NCBI GenBank assembly: GCA_016722945.1
Contig: JAEQMT010000038.1
Location: forward strand, 558,001 to 622,000
Reading direction: 5' to 3'
Length of the DNA stretch: 64,000 bases
Origin: Desulfofustis sp. PB-SRB1
Lineage (GTDB): Bacteria; Desulfobacterota; Desulfobulbia; Desulfobulbales; Desulfocapsaceae
In this document: piece by piece, positions 17,173 to 25,793 of the stretch
How the letters are laid out: every line of letters starts with the position of its first letter
How positions within the stretch are numbered: the first letter of the stretch is position 1
The notes under the pieces: generated by a model
What the model saw: only the letters and a program-made list of their open reading frames with translations
What the model was told of the DNA's origin: nothing
Database searches by the model: none
Program-made: the position numbers and the translations under genes

Positions 17173-17922
17173 ATGAGCACCGATCAACGCTTCAATCGAA
17201 CCGTTCAGCTCCTTGGCAGACAGCGGTTTGAATCCCTGACCCAGGCCCGGGTCGCCGTGGTGGGAATCGGCGCGGTGGGTGGTTTTGCGGTGGAGGCGCT
17301 GGCCCGGGCCGGTATCGGTGAGCTCATCGTGGTTGATTTCGATACCGTCCAGCCTACCAACATCAATCGTCAGATCGGCGCCCTCGAATCAACCATCGGC
17401 ATGAAAAAAACCGAGGTTGCCAGGTTGCGGATTCTTGACATCAACCCCCACTGCAAGATCACTTCCCTTGATATCTTTGTTGACGAGAACAACACAGCCA
17501 TGATCCTGGGTACCAAACCAGATATCGTCGTTGACGCCATCGACGGGCTTGGTCCGAAGGTGAAGCTGCTTACATCCGTCCATAACGCCGGCATTACCTG
17601 TTTTTCCTCCATGGGCGCCGCTCTGCGCAACGATCCGCGCCGGATCGAGGTTGATGATATCTCCCGCACCCGTGGCTGCCCCCTGGCCCGCCGTCTGCGT
17701 TCTCGTCTCAAGCGCAGCGGGGTCACCACCGGCATCACCTGCGTCTATTCGACCGAACCCATCCCGGTTGAGCATGAGCCGGAAGGCGCCGAATCCCAAT
17801 CTTCAGCGCTTATGCGCGGCCGCAATCGGGCGCCGCTTGGCAGTCTGCCGACGCTAACGGCAATCTTCGGTCTGATTCTGGCCAATGAAGTATTGCTCAA
17901 TATTTGCCGACAACAGCCATGA
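17173..17922 (+). CDS. tcdA: tRNA threonylcarbamoyladenosine dehydratase
   Basis: 249 residues of the ThiF/E1 superfamily. The ATP-binding Rossmann motif is VAVVGIGAVGGFAVEALARAGIGEL, followed by the acidic VVDFDTVQPTNINRQ. The order and length match TcdA (CsdL), which cyclises t6A37 of tRNA to ct6A using ATP. The opening RFNRTVQLLGRQRFESL is typical of that subgroup, not of MoeB or ThiF. It overlaps the thpR start by ATGA (17919-17922), so the two RNA-modification genes are coupled. Confidence 0.92.
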   Translation: MSTDQRFNRTVQLLGRQRFESLTQARVAVVGIGAVGGFAVEALARAGIGELIVVDFDTVQPTNINRQIGALESTIGMKKTEVARLRILDINPHCKITSLDIFVDENNTAMILGTKPDIVVDAIDGLGPKVKLLTSVHNAGITCFSSMGAALRNDPRRIEVDDISRTRGCPLARRLRSRLKRSGVTTGITCVYSTEPIPVEHEPEGAESQSSALMRGRNRAPLGSLPTLTAIFGLILANEVLLNICRQQP

Positions 17923-18467
17923 TCCGCCTCTTTATCGCCCTGCCGCTGAATGAGACCAGCCGCTTACTCATCAGCACCCTTGCTCCCGGCATACCCGGCG
18001 CCAGAGCGGTGAACCCCGAGCAGATCCATCTCACCATACGCTTTATCGGTGAGGTGGATGGCGCCATGTTGCACGATATCAAGGATGAGTTGGCCGCCAT
18101 CAAGGCGGCGCCGCTGCATCTCGACATTGCCGGTGTGGGATACTTCCCGCCGCGTGGCCAACCGCGTGTTTTATGGGTTGGCGTTGCACCCAGCGATACA
18201 CTCTTACGACTGCGTACTAAGATCAATCGGCAACTCAAACGATGCGGGGTTGCGCCCGAGCAGCGTAAATTCCATCCCCACATCACCATCGCCCGGCTGA
18301 ATAACAGCCCGACTCCACGGGTCATGCGATTTATCGGCGCCCACCACGATCTCAGGCTGCCCCCCATGCCGGTACATCATTTCATTTTATATTCCAGCAC
18401 TTTTACCAGCAAAGGAGCGGTACACACGGCGGAGGCCATCTATCCGTTGGATGTAAAAGATGGTTAA
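17919..18467 (+). CDS. thpR: RNA 2',3'-cyclic phosphodiesterase
   Basis: 182 residues of the 2H phosphoesterase family. The two H-x-T motifs are present: QIHLTIRF around residue 37 and FHPHITIAR around residue 127. Length and spacing agree with ThpR (LigT), which opens 2',3'-cyclic phosphates of RNA. The ATG at 17919 overlaps the tcdA stop codon. The IS701-like element inserted directly after its TAA; the duplicated TTAA target contains this stop codon, so the coding sequence is intact. Confidence 0.9.
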   Translation: MIRLFIALPLNETSRLLISTLAPGIPGARAVNPEQIHLTIRFIGEVDGAMLHDIKDELAAIKAAPLHLDIAGVGYFPPRGQPRVLWVGVAPSDTLLRLRTKINRQLKRCGVAPEQRKFHPHITIARLNNSPTPRVMRFIGAHHDLRLPPMPVHHFILYSSTFTSKGAVHTAEAIYPLDVKDG

Positions 18468-18548
18468 CCCTACAACGAAACTTATATTGACGTCATAGCC
18501 ACAATATGTAACACTGCGCAACATAACCCAAACCATGGAGGTGGGCCT

Positions 18549-19838
18549 ATGTTGCCGTCAATTCGATCCGTTGAGCACACGTACGAAATACCGAAATTCT
18601 CGATCACCACAAAAGACATTGATGGTTTTTATTCCGAACTTGAAGGGTATCATGAGGTTTTTGCCGACTGTTTCCACCGGAGTGAGTCGCGGGGCCATTT
18701 TTTTAAGTACATGGCCGGCCAATTCAGTGAGCTTGAAAGGAAGTCGATTGAACCGATTGCCGTTAATATCAAAGGCGGAAATGTTAGAGCAATGCAGCGG
18801 TTTATCAGTGACGCGGAATGGGATGAGGATAAAATAAGCCGCAAGTATCGTCATATGGTTAATGATGATATGGGTGATCCAAACGGCATTCTCATTTTCG
18901 ATGAATCTGGTTTTGTCAAAAAAGGATCCGACTCGATCGGTGTAGCCAGACAATACTGCGGCACCATTGGAAAGGTGGATAATTGTCAGGTCGGTGTATT
19001 CGCGGCGTATGCCTCCCCCCAGGGGTACGCCCTGATTGACAAGCGGCTTTTCATTCCAGAGAAATGGTTCACCAAAGACTATGCCGCAAAACGGGAAAAA
19101 TGCGCTTTACCCGAAAATATCAAGTTCAAAACCAAACCGCAACTGGCGGTTGAGATGTTTACTGCAATTCGAGACGAGGGGATACTTCCATTCAAATACA
19201 TTGCCACCGACAGCCTGTATGGCTCAAGCCCCGAATTTATCAATGCGGTTGATCGGCTTCCCGGGGTCACCTATTTTGTATCCATGGCCAGTGACACCCG
19301 TTGTTGGCTGAAAAGACCCGTCGTCAGGGAAAAGACATACAAATACAAGGGCACGGTCAAAACCAGGAGAATTCTGGAAGATACATCAAAGACCCCCATT
19401 GCGTTCATCGATCTTGCCAAAAGCATCAATGATTTCTTCTGGTACAGGCGAAAGGTCTCCGAAGGCACCAAAGGCCCTATTATGTATGAATTCACTAAGC
19501 GCCGGGTTGTATTGTCAAAAGATGGATTGCCGGAAAAGGAAGTGTGGTTGGTCATCAAGCGAACGCTCGGCCCCAAGCCGGAATATTCGTTTTTTATCAG
19601 CAACGCCCCGGTCAGCACTCGCCTTGCAAAGTTTGTCTGGCTGAGCGGAGTGCGGTGGGCTATTGAGCAATGCTTTGAAGAAACGAAAACAGAGCTGGGG
19701 ATGGACCACTATGAAGTTCGTAAATATTCCGGCTGGAATCATCATATTCTGACATGTATGCTGGGGCATTTTTTCCTCTGGCACCTCAAGATACGGTTGG
19801 GGGAAAAAAACGCCGTCTATTACTCTGTCGCAGCTTAG
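18549..19838 (+). CDS. IS701-like DDE transposase (C-terminus lost by frameshift)
   Basis: 429 residues as read. The RNase-H-like catalytic residues are the Asp in LIFDESGFVKKG, the Asp in YIATDSLYGSS and the Glu in AIEQCFEETKTELGMDHYEVR; the intervening VARQYCGTIGKVDNCQVGVF block is typical of IS701. The ribosome binding site GGAGGT lies eight bases before the ATG. At a run of seven A (19804-19810) the expected family tail SITLSQLRMLIETVLP moves to the +1 frame, and this frame stops early at 19836. The +1 frame stays open to a TAA at 19981, adjoining the terminal repeat. Confidence 0.9.
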   Translation: MLPSIRSVEHTYEIPKFSITTKDIDGFYSELEGYHEVFADCFHRSESRGHFFKYMAGQFSELERKSIEPIAVNIKGGNVRAMQRFISDAEWDEDKISRKYRHMVNDDMGDPNGILIFDESGFVKKGSDSIGVARQYCGTIGKVDNCQVGVFAAYASPQGYALIDKRLFIPEKWFTKDYAAKREKCALPENIKFKTKPQLAVEMFTAIRDEGILPFKYIATDSLYGSSPEFINAVDRLPGVTYFVSMASDTRCWLKRPVVREKTYKYKGTVKTRRILEDTSKTPIAFIDLAKSINDFFWYRRKVSEGTKGPIMYEFTKRRVVLSKDGLPEKEVWLVIKRTLGPKPEYSFFISNAPVSTRLAKFVWLSGVRWAIEQCFEETKTELGMDHYEVRKYSGWNHHILTCMLGHFFLWHLKIRLGEKNAVYYSVAA

Positions 19839-19983
19839 GATGTTGATTGAAACGGTTCTGCCAATCGCCCACTATGACGCCATGACAATGTTGGCGCTGA
19901 TTGAGAGCGTGCAGGTTAAGAATCACAGAGCGTATCTTTCGCATCGAAGACGACGCCTGCGATCATTAAATGATTTTAAATAA
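19810..19983 (+). pseudogene. C-terminal tail of the IS701-like transposase in the +1 frame
   Basis: 57 codons in the +1 frame continue the transposase (TPSITLSQLRMLIETVLP at the start and HRAYLSHRRRRLRS near the end), a segment expected at the C-terminus of IS701 transposases. It has no independent ribosome binding site. It would be joined to the main frame if the A run had six or nine bases, or by +1 or polymerase slippage. The TAA at 19981-19983 directly adjoins the inverted repeat. Confidence 0.7.
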
Positions 19984-20018
19984 CTTTCGTTGTAGGGTTA
20001 AGTGGGACGAAAGGCTGG

Positions 20019-20930
20019 TTATTCCATTTTTTGACAGCGTTGTTGTCTCTTTCCGTAAAGTGTAGGAGAAAACTGCACCACCGCCATGGCGCCCAATACC
20101 AGCAGAACTCCCGGAATAACTCGATATCCGGGAAAACCTCGACCCACCGCCAGATCGATGAGCAACACCAGACTTGGATAAAAATAGGAGTAGGACATGG
20201 TTCTCGTGGGCCCGATGATTGTCGTGCCGTACTGGGTAAGATAGAAGGTGACAACGGTGGTAAAAAGCGCCAGGTAACCAATTCCCGCCCAGGTGAACAG
20301 TGGAATATCAGCTATTACGGTACGCCCCAGCGCTGCTCCGCCAATTGGCAGAAGCCAGAGTGCTCCAGTTATTAGCACCCAGAAGGTCATCACTTCCATG
20401 GGTTCCCCACGATACATCAGTTTAATGAGTGGCGTGTAAAGCCCCATGGCAAAACAGCCGCAAAGAAAAACGGTATCGCCGCGGTTCCAGACAAAATCAC
20501 CAAAGTAGATACAATCACCACGGACAATCACCCACACGGCGCCGGCCATCGCCAGCCCCAAAGCGACCAGCCTTCTTTTACCAAGCCGTTCCCCCACCAG
20601 AACGAACCCGAACAATGCCGAAAAAAGCGGCACGCTGGTAAAGATCACACTGGTATTGAGTGCACTGGTGAAACGCAGTCCGTAAAACATGCACCAGAAG
20701 AAAACCACCAGGCAGAGGCTGACGGCTGCATATCGCATCAGATCGTATAGTTTGATGTGCAGACCGTGCCGAATGTATAGAACGGGAGCCACGATCACCG
20801 CGGCCGCCAGAAAACGAAAGAGGGTCAATAGGGCCGGATCGACCCACTCGGTGATTATATCACCGACAATAAAGGAGGTTGACACCAGGGTGGCGCAGAG
20901 AAGCATCAGGGGATGGACGAATCTGCTCAT
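20019..20930 (-). CDS. EamA/DMT family transporter
   Basis: 303 residues with ten predicted membrane helices arranged as two EamA repeats (PALLTLFRFLAAAVIVAPVLY in the first, VMTFWVLITGALWLLPIGGAAL in the second). RFLAAA and the FTSVPLFSALFGFVLVGERLG block are typical of drug/metabolite exporters. Substrate is unknown; relatives export amino acids or nucleobases. Its stop codon is only about 20 bp from the IS701-like right end, so its 3' flank was changed by that insertion. It diverges from folA. Confidence 0.88.
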   Translation of the reverse strand: MSRFVHPLMLLCATLVSTSFIVGDIITEWVDPALLTLFRFLAAAVIVAPVLYIRHGLHIKLYDLMRYAAVSLCLVVFFWCMFYGLRFTSALNTSVIFTSVPLFSALFGFVLVGERLGKRRLVALGLAMAGAVWVIVRGDCIYFGDFVWNRGDTVFLCGCFAMGLYTPLIKLMYRGEPMEVMTFWVLITGALWLLPIGGAALGRTVIADIPLFTWAGIGYLALFTTVVTFYLTQYGTTIIGPTRTMSYSYFYPSLVLLIDLAVGRGFPGYRVIPGVLLVLGAMAVVQFSPTLYGKRQQRCQKME

Positions 20931-21082
20931 GGGTGTGAACGACAGAGATATCTAAAGCTGGTACAGGCCACGACGATAACACCGAACCAACCGTTCTTCC
21001 TTATATAGCTTGCCGGAAGCCGGCAGTAAAGGTATAAGCATCAGCGTTTCCTTCAATCAACAACCACACATAACACACTACC

Positions 21083-21583
21083 ATGCCTGAATATATCATC
21101 ATCGTGGCAATTGCGGAAAACGGCGTAATCGGCAAAGACGGAAAACTTCCCTGGCACCTTCCCTCCGATCTGCAGCACTTCAAGAAAACCACCATGGGAT
21201 ACCCGCTACTCATGGGCCGCAAGACATTTCAGTCCATCGGCAGACCATTGCCTGGCCGCGATAACATTGTTCTCAGCCGCAACGAAGATCTAAAGATACC
21301 GGGATGCATCTGCTGCAGCACGCTTTCCCAGGCCATTGATGCATGCAAGGATCACGAGAAGGTCTTTATTATCGGCGGCGCCGATATCTTTGCCCTCACC
21401 CTGCCCATAACCGATACCATTTTAGTGACCGCGCTCAAGCGCGAGGTTGACGGCGATGTCTTTTTCCCACCCATCGATCACTCACAATTTCAAGAAACCA
21501 GCAGGCATTCCTATACAATTGAAGAACCGTACGATATTATTCGGTACGAGCGTATTGCAAGTGCGTCAAGTATTCGTTCTTAA
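21083..21583 (+). CDS. folA: Dihydrofolate reductase
   Basis: 166 residues. The N-terminal IIIVAIAENGVIGKDGKLPWHLPSDLQHFK holds the PWHLP substrate loop and the conserved acidic residue D26. NADPH contacts lie in MGRKTFQSIGRPLPGRDNIVLSRN. Length is standard for a monofunctional bacterial enzyme, which makes tetrahydrofolate from dihydrofolate. No thyA accompanies it here. Divergent from the EamA gene, with about 150 bp of shared promoter space. Confidence 0.96.
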   Translation: MPEYIIIVAIAENGVIGKDGKLPWHLPSDLQHFKKTTMGYPLLMGRKTFQSIGRPLPGRDNIVLSRNEDLKIPGCICCSTLSQAIDACKDHEKVFIIGGADIFALTLPITDTILVTALKREVDGDVFFPPIDHSQFQETSRHSYTIEEPYDIIRYERIASASSIRS

Positions 21584-21857
21584 ACAAAAACGTTTTACCA
21601 CAGCCAAGAAGTGAGAAAAACCGTCATCATCTTATTGAGTGGAAATTCAGAAAAAATCTTCCTCTCCTACATTCCAAAATCAAACACCAAAAAAAACTTG
21701 CTATTTTCTTTTTTTATGCGATAAACTCAACGTAAGCTGCTATTTTATTGCTTACGGTGTCAAAAAATGTTGCCGAGAAGAGACCTTTCTTAAACCATAC
21801 AGGATTTATCGGAACGTCAATATTTCATAAACACCTGTTGCATAGGGAGAATCTACC

Positions 21858-22226
21858 ATGCGTACCGCCATCTTCTATTCTACTGTTATTATTGTAATGT
21901 TCATCATCGCCGCATGCGGGAGCAGCGACGGCGACGGAACCAGCGGCGGATCCGGCAATTATGCGAATGTCACATACACCGTAGATGAGGCAACCCAAAC
22001 TGCCACCTGTTACAATGCAAACCAAAATATACGGCAAAATGATCTACAGACCTGTATCTGGAACTGCGCACTCTACCAGGGTGCTGGACCAATGTCGGTA
22101 ATAGTATATTTTGAGCCAATCACCAAATGTACAGGGGTCGGTCTGGACAACGACAACAATGAGATATGCGAAGAATTCACGATTGTATACTCAGACAGTT
22201 TTATCGAAACAGGGCCATGCATATGA
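21858..22226 (+). CDS. Small secreted lipoprotein of unknown function
   Basis: 122 residues with an N-terminal hydrophobic stretch (FYSTVIIVMFIIAAC) and a plausible lipobox IIAAC, followed by a Gly/Ser-rich linker (GSSDGDGTSGGSGN). The mature domain has several cysteines (TATCYNANQ, QTCIWNC, TKCTGVG, EEICEEF, GPCI) that could form disulfides. AGGGAGA lies nine bases upstream of the ATG. I do not recognise the domain. It is probably a single-gene transcript in the AT-rich DNA before the IS4-type element. Confidence 0.72.
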   Translation: MRTAIFYSTVIIVMFIIAACGSSDGDGTSGGSGNYANVTYTVDEATQTATCYNANQNIRQNDLQTCIWNCALYQGAGPMSVIVYFEPITKCTGVGLDNDNNEICEEFTIVYSDSFIETGPCI

Positions 22227-22307
22227 TGCCGGTGTTATTGGCGGGACAACCTAGCGTATTAAGAAGGCGTTCCATATTACCCTGAAAATCGTATAAAGCG
22301 TACACTA

Positions 22308-24017
22308 TCAATCCATTCCCAGATACTCCAAGAACAGCTTGTCTCTGGCCACTGATTCGGTGGACCATCGATATTCGGCCATGACCGTCTTAACTTTTGT
22401 GGTTTCAATGCAGTCGAACCAATCCAGGATTTGGGCAAGAGAGCGTTGTGAAAGCCAGGTGTCGAGTTTCTTTTCGAGTTTACTAAGTGATTTGGATTTT
22501 TCGGGTTCTTTTTTCCTGAGCCTGGCTTGCACTTCCTTGATCTTTTTAGTGAGGAAACAATGATAGCCCAGTGAGATAAATTGCGCGAATTGTCTTCCGC
22601 GCAGATTATCCGGGTACCATGTGCGTGGTCGAGCACCGTCGAGCCGTCCTTTTTGCACAGCAAAGAGCTCTTCGATTTTTTCTCGCAACCGATAGTTTTC
22701 CAAAGCGGTAAATGTGTCCATAGTCTGATTGCTGACCAGAGCGAAATAGCCGAAGTACTTCATTGCCTCGGCAATGGCTTCGTCATTAAATCCAACCTTC
22801 AGTCGTCCTCCTCGCCTCTTTCTGGAGCAGGTCAAGTACTTGTCGATCTTCTTTTGCACCGACTCCGTGAACTCGGCGTACCCTGCTTCTACGTGCGCCT
22901 TCAGTTCAAGCAGATCCCTGCGAAAGGCAAGTTCTTTCTTGGCTTCGTTGTCAGGGGAATAATACACATGCACATACAGGCGTCGTGAGATCGTTTCTTT
23001 TTCTCCGGCAACTGTGCCGTTGCGTGATCGCCTGCGCATACGACTAAATTGGTGCATTCTACGTACTGTTGCTCCGCAGATGGTTGGGTCAAACGGACAC
23101 GTGCTGGCCATGCCGGCAATTGTTGTACGAAGCTCGTCAATTGTTTCACGAACCCAGACAATAGTCGGGTCTGCCAAGGTCAGGAATTTCATATTGCGTA
23201 AGGCGAATTCCATCATATTCTTCTGGCTATAATAGCCGTTATCCGTGACAATCAGGGGCTTTTCCAGGCTGAGGCACTTGAGTTGTGTGAGCGTATTTTC
23301 AATGGATATGACATCAGGAATATTGCCGGGTTGCTTGGAGAACGCTATTGGCTCACAAGCCTGCACGGCATATAAGGTCAAAAGCTTGATCGTGTTGAGC
23401 CCGTTCCCATCCTTATTGAATCCCCGCCGGGCCTCCGACTGATTTTCAGAATAGGTCGAGATGGTGGTTGAGTCGAACGCCACCACAGCAGACTCTCCCA
23501 ACCGAGCAGCCCGAGCTGAAAAATAACTCTGAACACCTTCCTCATTGCGGCCAACGTCCTTAAACAGCTTACCATACACGTCTTCAGTGATTGCTTCGCG
23601 GTACGGAAGAGGATGCATCACTTGCCAACTTTCAAGGCGCGGCAGGGTGTTACCACCTGAACCAATCCAATAGCGAGCGATAGAAAGCATCTTCTCCGCA
23701 TCACCCTCGCTGAATGAAGCACGCACATCATCATCGATGCCGGAAACCTTACCAACCCATTCCAGGATGTCCGTGAGGCCGGTGTGCTGACGTGTTGTAT
23801 CGATACCCCCTCTTTCACCGTTACGTTTTTTAGGACGAGTCGGTACAATCTCTTGGGTTCCTGCCTTGATTTTTCCTTTGAGCCTCTGACTGAGCGTGTA
23901 GGTCTTTCTGTTTTTTTCGTCGTAGGCCGTAATCCTTTCATAGACGTAAATGTCACCATTGGGACGCTTTTCACGCCGCTCACCGACATGAGTTTTTCCT
24001 GTTATTGGCTTAGCCAT
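22308..24017 (-). CDS. IS4/IS1634-like DDE transposase
   Basis: 569 residues. The DDE core shows VVAFDSTTISTYSE (first Asp), PLIVTDNGYYS (second Asp) and the Y/LREKIEELFAVQKGRL helix carrying the catalytic Glu in the YREK-like motif of IS4 elements. The start is set at ATG 24017, where AAAGGGGGA precedes MAKPITGKTHVGERR; an upstream ATG 23 codons earlier adds cysteine-rich sequence unlike the family. The gene is full length and intact, so the element may be active. Confidence 0.93.
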   Translation of the reverse strand: MAKPITGKTHVGERREKRPNGDIYVYERITAYDEKNRKTYTLSQRLKGKIKAGTQEIVPTRPKKRNGERGGIDTTRQHTGLTDILEWVGKVSGIDDDVRASFSEGDAEKMLSIARYWIGSGGNTLPRLESWQVMHPLPYREAITEDVYGKLFKDVGRNEEGVQSYFSARAARLGESAVVAFDSTTISTYSENQSEARRGFNKDGNGLNTIKLLTLYAVQACEPIAFSKQPGNIPDVISIENTLTQLKCLSLEKPLIVTDNGYYSQKNMMEFALRNMKFLTLADPTIVWVRETIDELRTTIAGMASTCPFDPTICGATVRRMHQFSRMRRRSRNGTVAGEKETISRRLYVHVYYSPDNEAKKELAFRRDLLELKAHVEAGYAEFTESVQKKIDKYLTCSRKRRGGRLKVGFNDEAIAEAMKYFGYFALVSNQTMDTFTALENYRLREKIEELFAVQKGRLDGARPRTWYPDNLRGRQFAQFISLGYHCFLTKKIKEVQARLRKKEPEKSKSLSKLEKKLDTWLSQRSLAQILDWFDCIETTKVKTVMAEYRWSTESVARDKLFLEYLGMD

Positions 24018-24076
24018 GCTTAATCCCCCTTTAAGGTGTGCGTATAATATATAATGCGTACACGCGCAAAGGCAAG

Positions 24077-24108
24077 AAAAAAGCACGGTATTTCAATAAT
24101 GCCGTGCT
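24077..24108 (-). terminator. Rho-independent terminator insulating the transposase
   Basis: AGCACGG and CCGTGCT (24082-24108) form a strong stem; read on the minus strand it is followed by six T. It lies inside the element, upstream of the transposase gene on the same strand, so it would stop transcripts entering from the rnf side. Confidence 0.75.
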
Positions 24109-24253
24109 CTGAGAATGATATTTTCTGTTTAAAGTGTGCGCTTTAGACGATTTTCAGGATATTACCGACAGTTATGAAGTAGGTTATTTTTACTACCAAT
24201 CATCAAGTCTCAAAAAAATACGCGGAACCCTTGCAGTTATTTCAGCACCTTGG

Positions 24254-24727
24254 CTAACCTGTTAGGTTCGATACGGAAAAAACAATAATCAGCGCGGAAA
24301 CGTCATCCACATAACACCTCACCTCCCACTCCCCTAGAAGCTGCTCTTTGAAGTCACTTCCGGAAAGCATTGCTGATAGTGGGCCGCGCTTGTGCAGTTT
24401 CAGCCAGAAATAAAACATAAGATCCTGTTGGTTTGATGTGTCCATGATGCGTTCATCGGTTCGCATCAGGCCCAGCCTGGAGTGAATCCAGTCTACCTGT
24501 GTGGTATGGCTCCCTTCGGTCAAATCCTGGCAGAGCACCCGGAGATAGATTGTATCATAAGGACTGAACTGGGTGCGGGGCTCTTCCGCTGCTATGCTTT
24601 CAAAAAGATCTCCCGAGCATGAAAGGGCATGTACATCGGTGATGCCGAATATTGATACCGATGTCACCATCACCGATATTGAACAAAGCACTACTACCCA
24701 ATATCGAATAATACTTCTTCCAGTCAT
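24254..24727 (-). CDS. Secreted protein of unknown function
   Basis: 157 residues. A signal peptide spans about residues 8-36 (YWVVVLCSISVMVTSVSIFGITDVHALS). The mature part contains several cysteines and an acidic/hydrophobic C-terminus, with no family I recognise. An in-frame extension back into rnfB exists but the ATG at 24727 starts a normal signal peptide. It follows rnfB by 155 bp on the same strand and could be the last gene of that transcript, though the gap makes this uncertain. The stop codon is about 90 bp from the insertion site of the IS4-like element. Confidence 0.6.
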   Translation of the reverse strand: MTGRSIIRYWVVVLCSISVMVTSVSIFGITDVHALSCSGDLFESIAAEEPRTQFSPYDTIYLRVLCQDLTEGSHTTQVDWIHSRLGLMRTDERIMDTSNQQDLMFYFWLKLHKRGPLSAMLSGSDFKEQLLGEWEVRCYVDDVSALIIVFSVSNLTG

Positions 24728-24882
24728 CGGTGGAAATTTTGAATTGTGAGGAGTTTCGTTCAGGATCTTCAGCTCTGCACGACGCAGGGATTCGCAACAA
24801 TCTAGCTGTGTAAGCGCCTGCTTCGTTTGCACAACAAAGATGATCTGCTCAGCAGCGGGGCATGAAACCCGCCGGACACCTC

Positions 24883-25758
24883 TTACCCGGCCATCTTCAA
24901 ACCAGCCTCCGCTGATCGTGAAAGCGTAACCGGTCCCGTGAAATGGCGGAAGATGTCGCGCGGGCATTTCTCCACGCAGATCTCTTCGCACGACGGACCG
25001 TAGGCGATGCAGGCCTGATGATCGATGTGCACCCTGTTGTTCTCATAACGCACCGCCTGGGCCGGGCAGACCTTGACGCACAGCTTACAGCCGATGCATC
25101 CCACCTGGCAGATGGAGGTAACAGCCTTGCCGGTATCTTTGGTGGAACAGGGCACCCATACCCGGGCCCGCAGACTCTGGATTTCGATGATCTTCTTCGG
25201 ACACGTTTTGACGCATACCCCGCAACTTACACACAAATTGGGATCAATAATGGGAAAGCCATCAACCATCTCGATGGCGTCGAAGGGACATGCAGCGGCA
25301 CATTCACCCAGACCGACGCAGGCGTATTGACAGGCGACCGGGCCGCCGAAGCCGAGGTTTGCGGCGGTACACGTGTCAAAACCGATATAACGGTATTTAT
25401 TGGCGACATTGCCTTCCGGCCGTGAACAGAGCACCAGGGCCATGGTGTCCTCAACCGCGGTCATCTTTTTGCCGGTCAGCGATGCCACCTTTTCCGCCAC
25501 CGCTTCTTTGCCCGGATAACAGAGGTTTGGCGGCACCTCGGGATCGGTCACCACCTCGATGGCATACCCCTCGCAGCCGGCATAACCGCAACCGCCGCAG
25601 TTGGCCAGCGGCAACGACTCCAACACCTCCTCGATGAGCGGGTTTGTTTCGACGGCAAACTTATGGGCGGCAATCGCCAGCCCGATGCCGAAAAACAGGC
25701 CGATACATGCAAGCAGTACCAGGCCGCCAATTGCCAGTTTGACTAACTCAATGTCCAT
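24883..25758 (-). CDS. rnfB: Rnf complex subunit B, iron-sulfur protein
   Basis: 291 residues. One N-terminal membrane helix (residues 5-30) is followed by the Fe-S motif CGGCGYAGCEGYA with a later Cys in NLCYPG. Then come two or more ferredoxin-like clusters: CQYACVGLGECAAACPFDAI, CVSCGVCVKTCPKKI, CIGCKLCVKVCPAQAV and the C-terminal CEEICVEKCPRDIFR. It accepts electrons from reduced ferredoxin in the cytoplasm and passes them into the membrane complex that pumps Na+ or H+. It is the last rnf gene, 35 bp after rnfA. Confidence 0.96.
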   Translation of the reverse strand: MDIELVKLAIGGLVLLACIGLFFGIGLAIAAHKFAVETNPLIEEVLESLPLANCGGCGYAGCEGYAIEVVTDPEVPPNLCYPGKEAVAEKVASLTGKKMTAVEDTMALVLCSRPEGNVANKYRYIGFDTCTAANLGFGGPVACQYACVGLGECAAACPFDAIEMVDGFPIIDPNLCVSCGVCVKTCPKKIIEIQSLRARVWVPCSTKDTGKAVTSICQVGCIGCKLCVKVCPAQAVRYENNRVHIDHQACIAYGPSCEEICVEKCPRDIFRHFTGPVTLSRSAEAGLKMAG

Positions 25759-25793
25759 TGTGCTGCCTTACTCCATACCAGATAAAAGGTTCT

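Larger units (their letters stand above)
18468..19997 (+). mobile_element. IS701-like insertion sequence, copy 1
   Basis: 1530 bp. It begins CCCTACAACGAAAC and ends CTTTCGTTGTAGGG, terminal inverted repeats matching at 13 of 14 positions. It is flanked by a 4 bp target duplication, TTAA at 18464-18467 and 19998-20001. The TTAA target and 4 bp duplication fit the IS701 family. Copy 2 at 61504-63033 appears base-for-base the same, so at least one of them moved recently. Confidence 0.93.
22281..24158 (-). mobile_element. IS4/IS1634-like insertion sequence
   Basis: 1878 bp. The left end CCTGAAAATCGTATAAAGCG and the right end, read from the other strand, CCTGAAAATCGTCTAAAGCG are inverted repeats that extend to 26 bp with two mismatches. 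ATATTAC is duplicated at 22274-22280 and 24159-24165 (7 bp). The single transposase gene reads toward the left end. A rho-independent terminator lies between the right end and the transposase gene. Only one copy occurs in the window. Confidence 0.92.

Noticed and set aside
19804-19838. Canonical -1 ribosomal frameshift at A AAA AAC in the transposase
   Set aside because: The heptamer is in the right phase, but the -1 frame meets a stop after about eleven codons and does not reach the conserved tail. The homologous tail is in the +1 frame.
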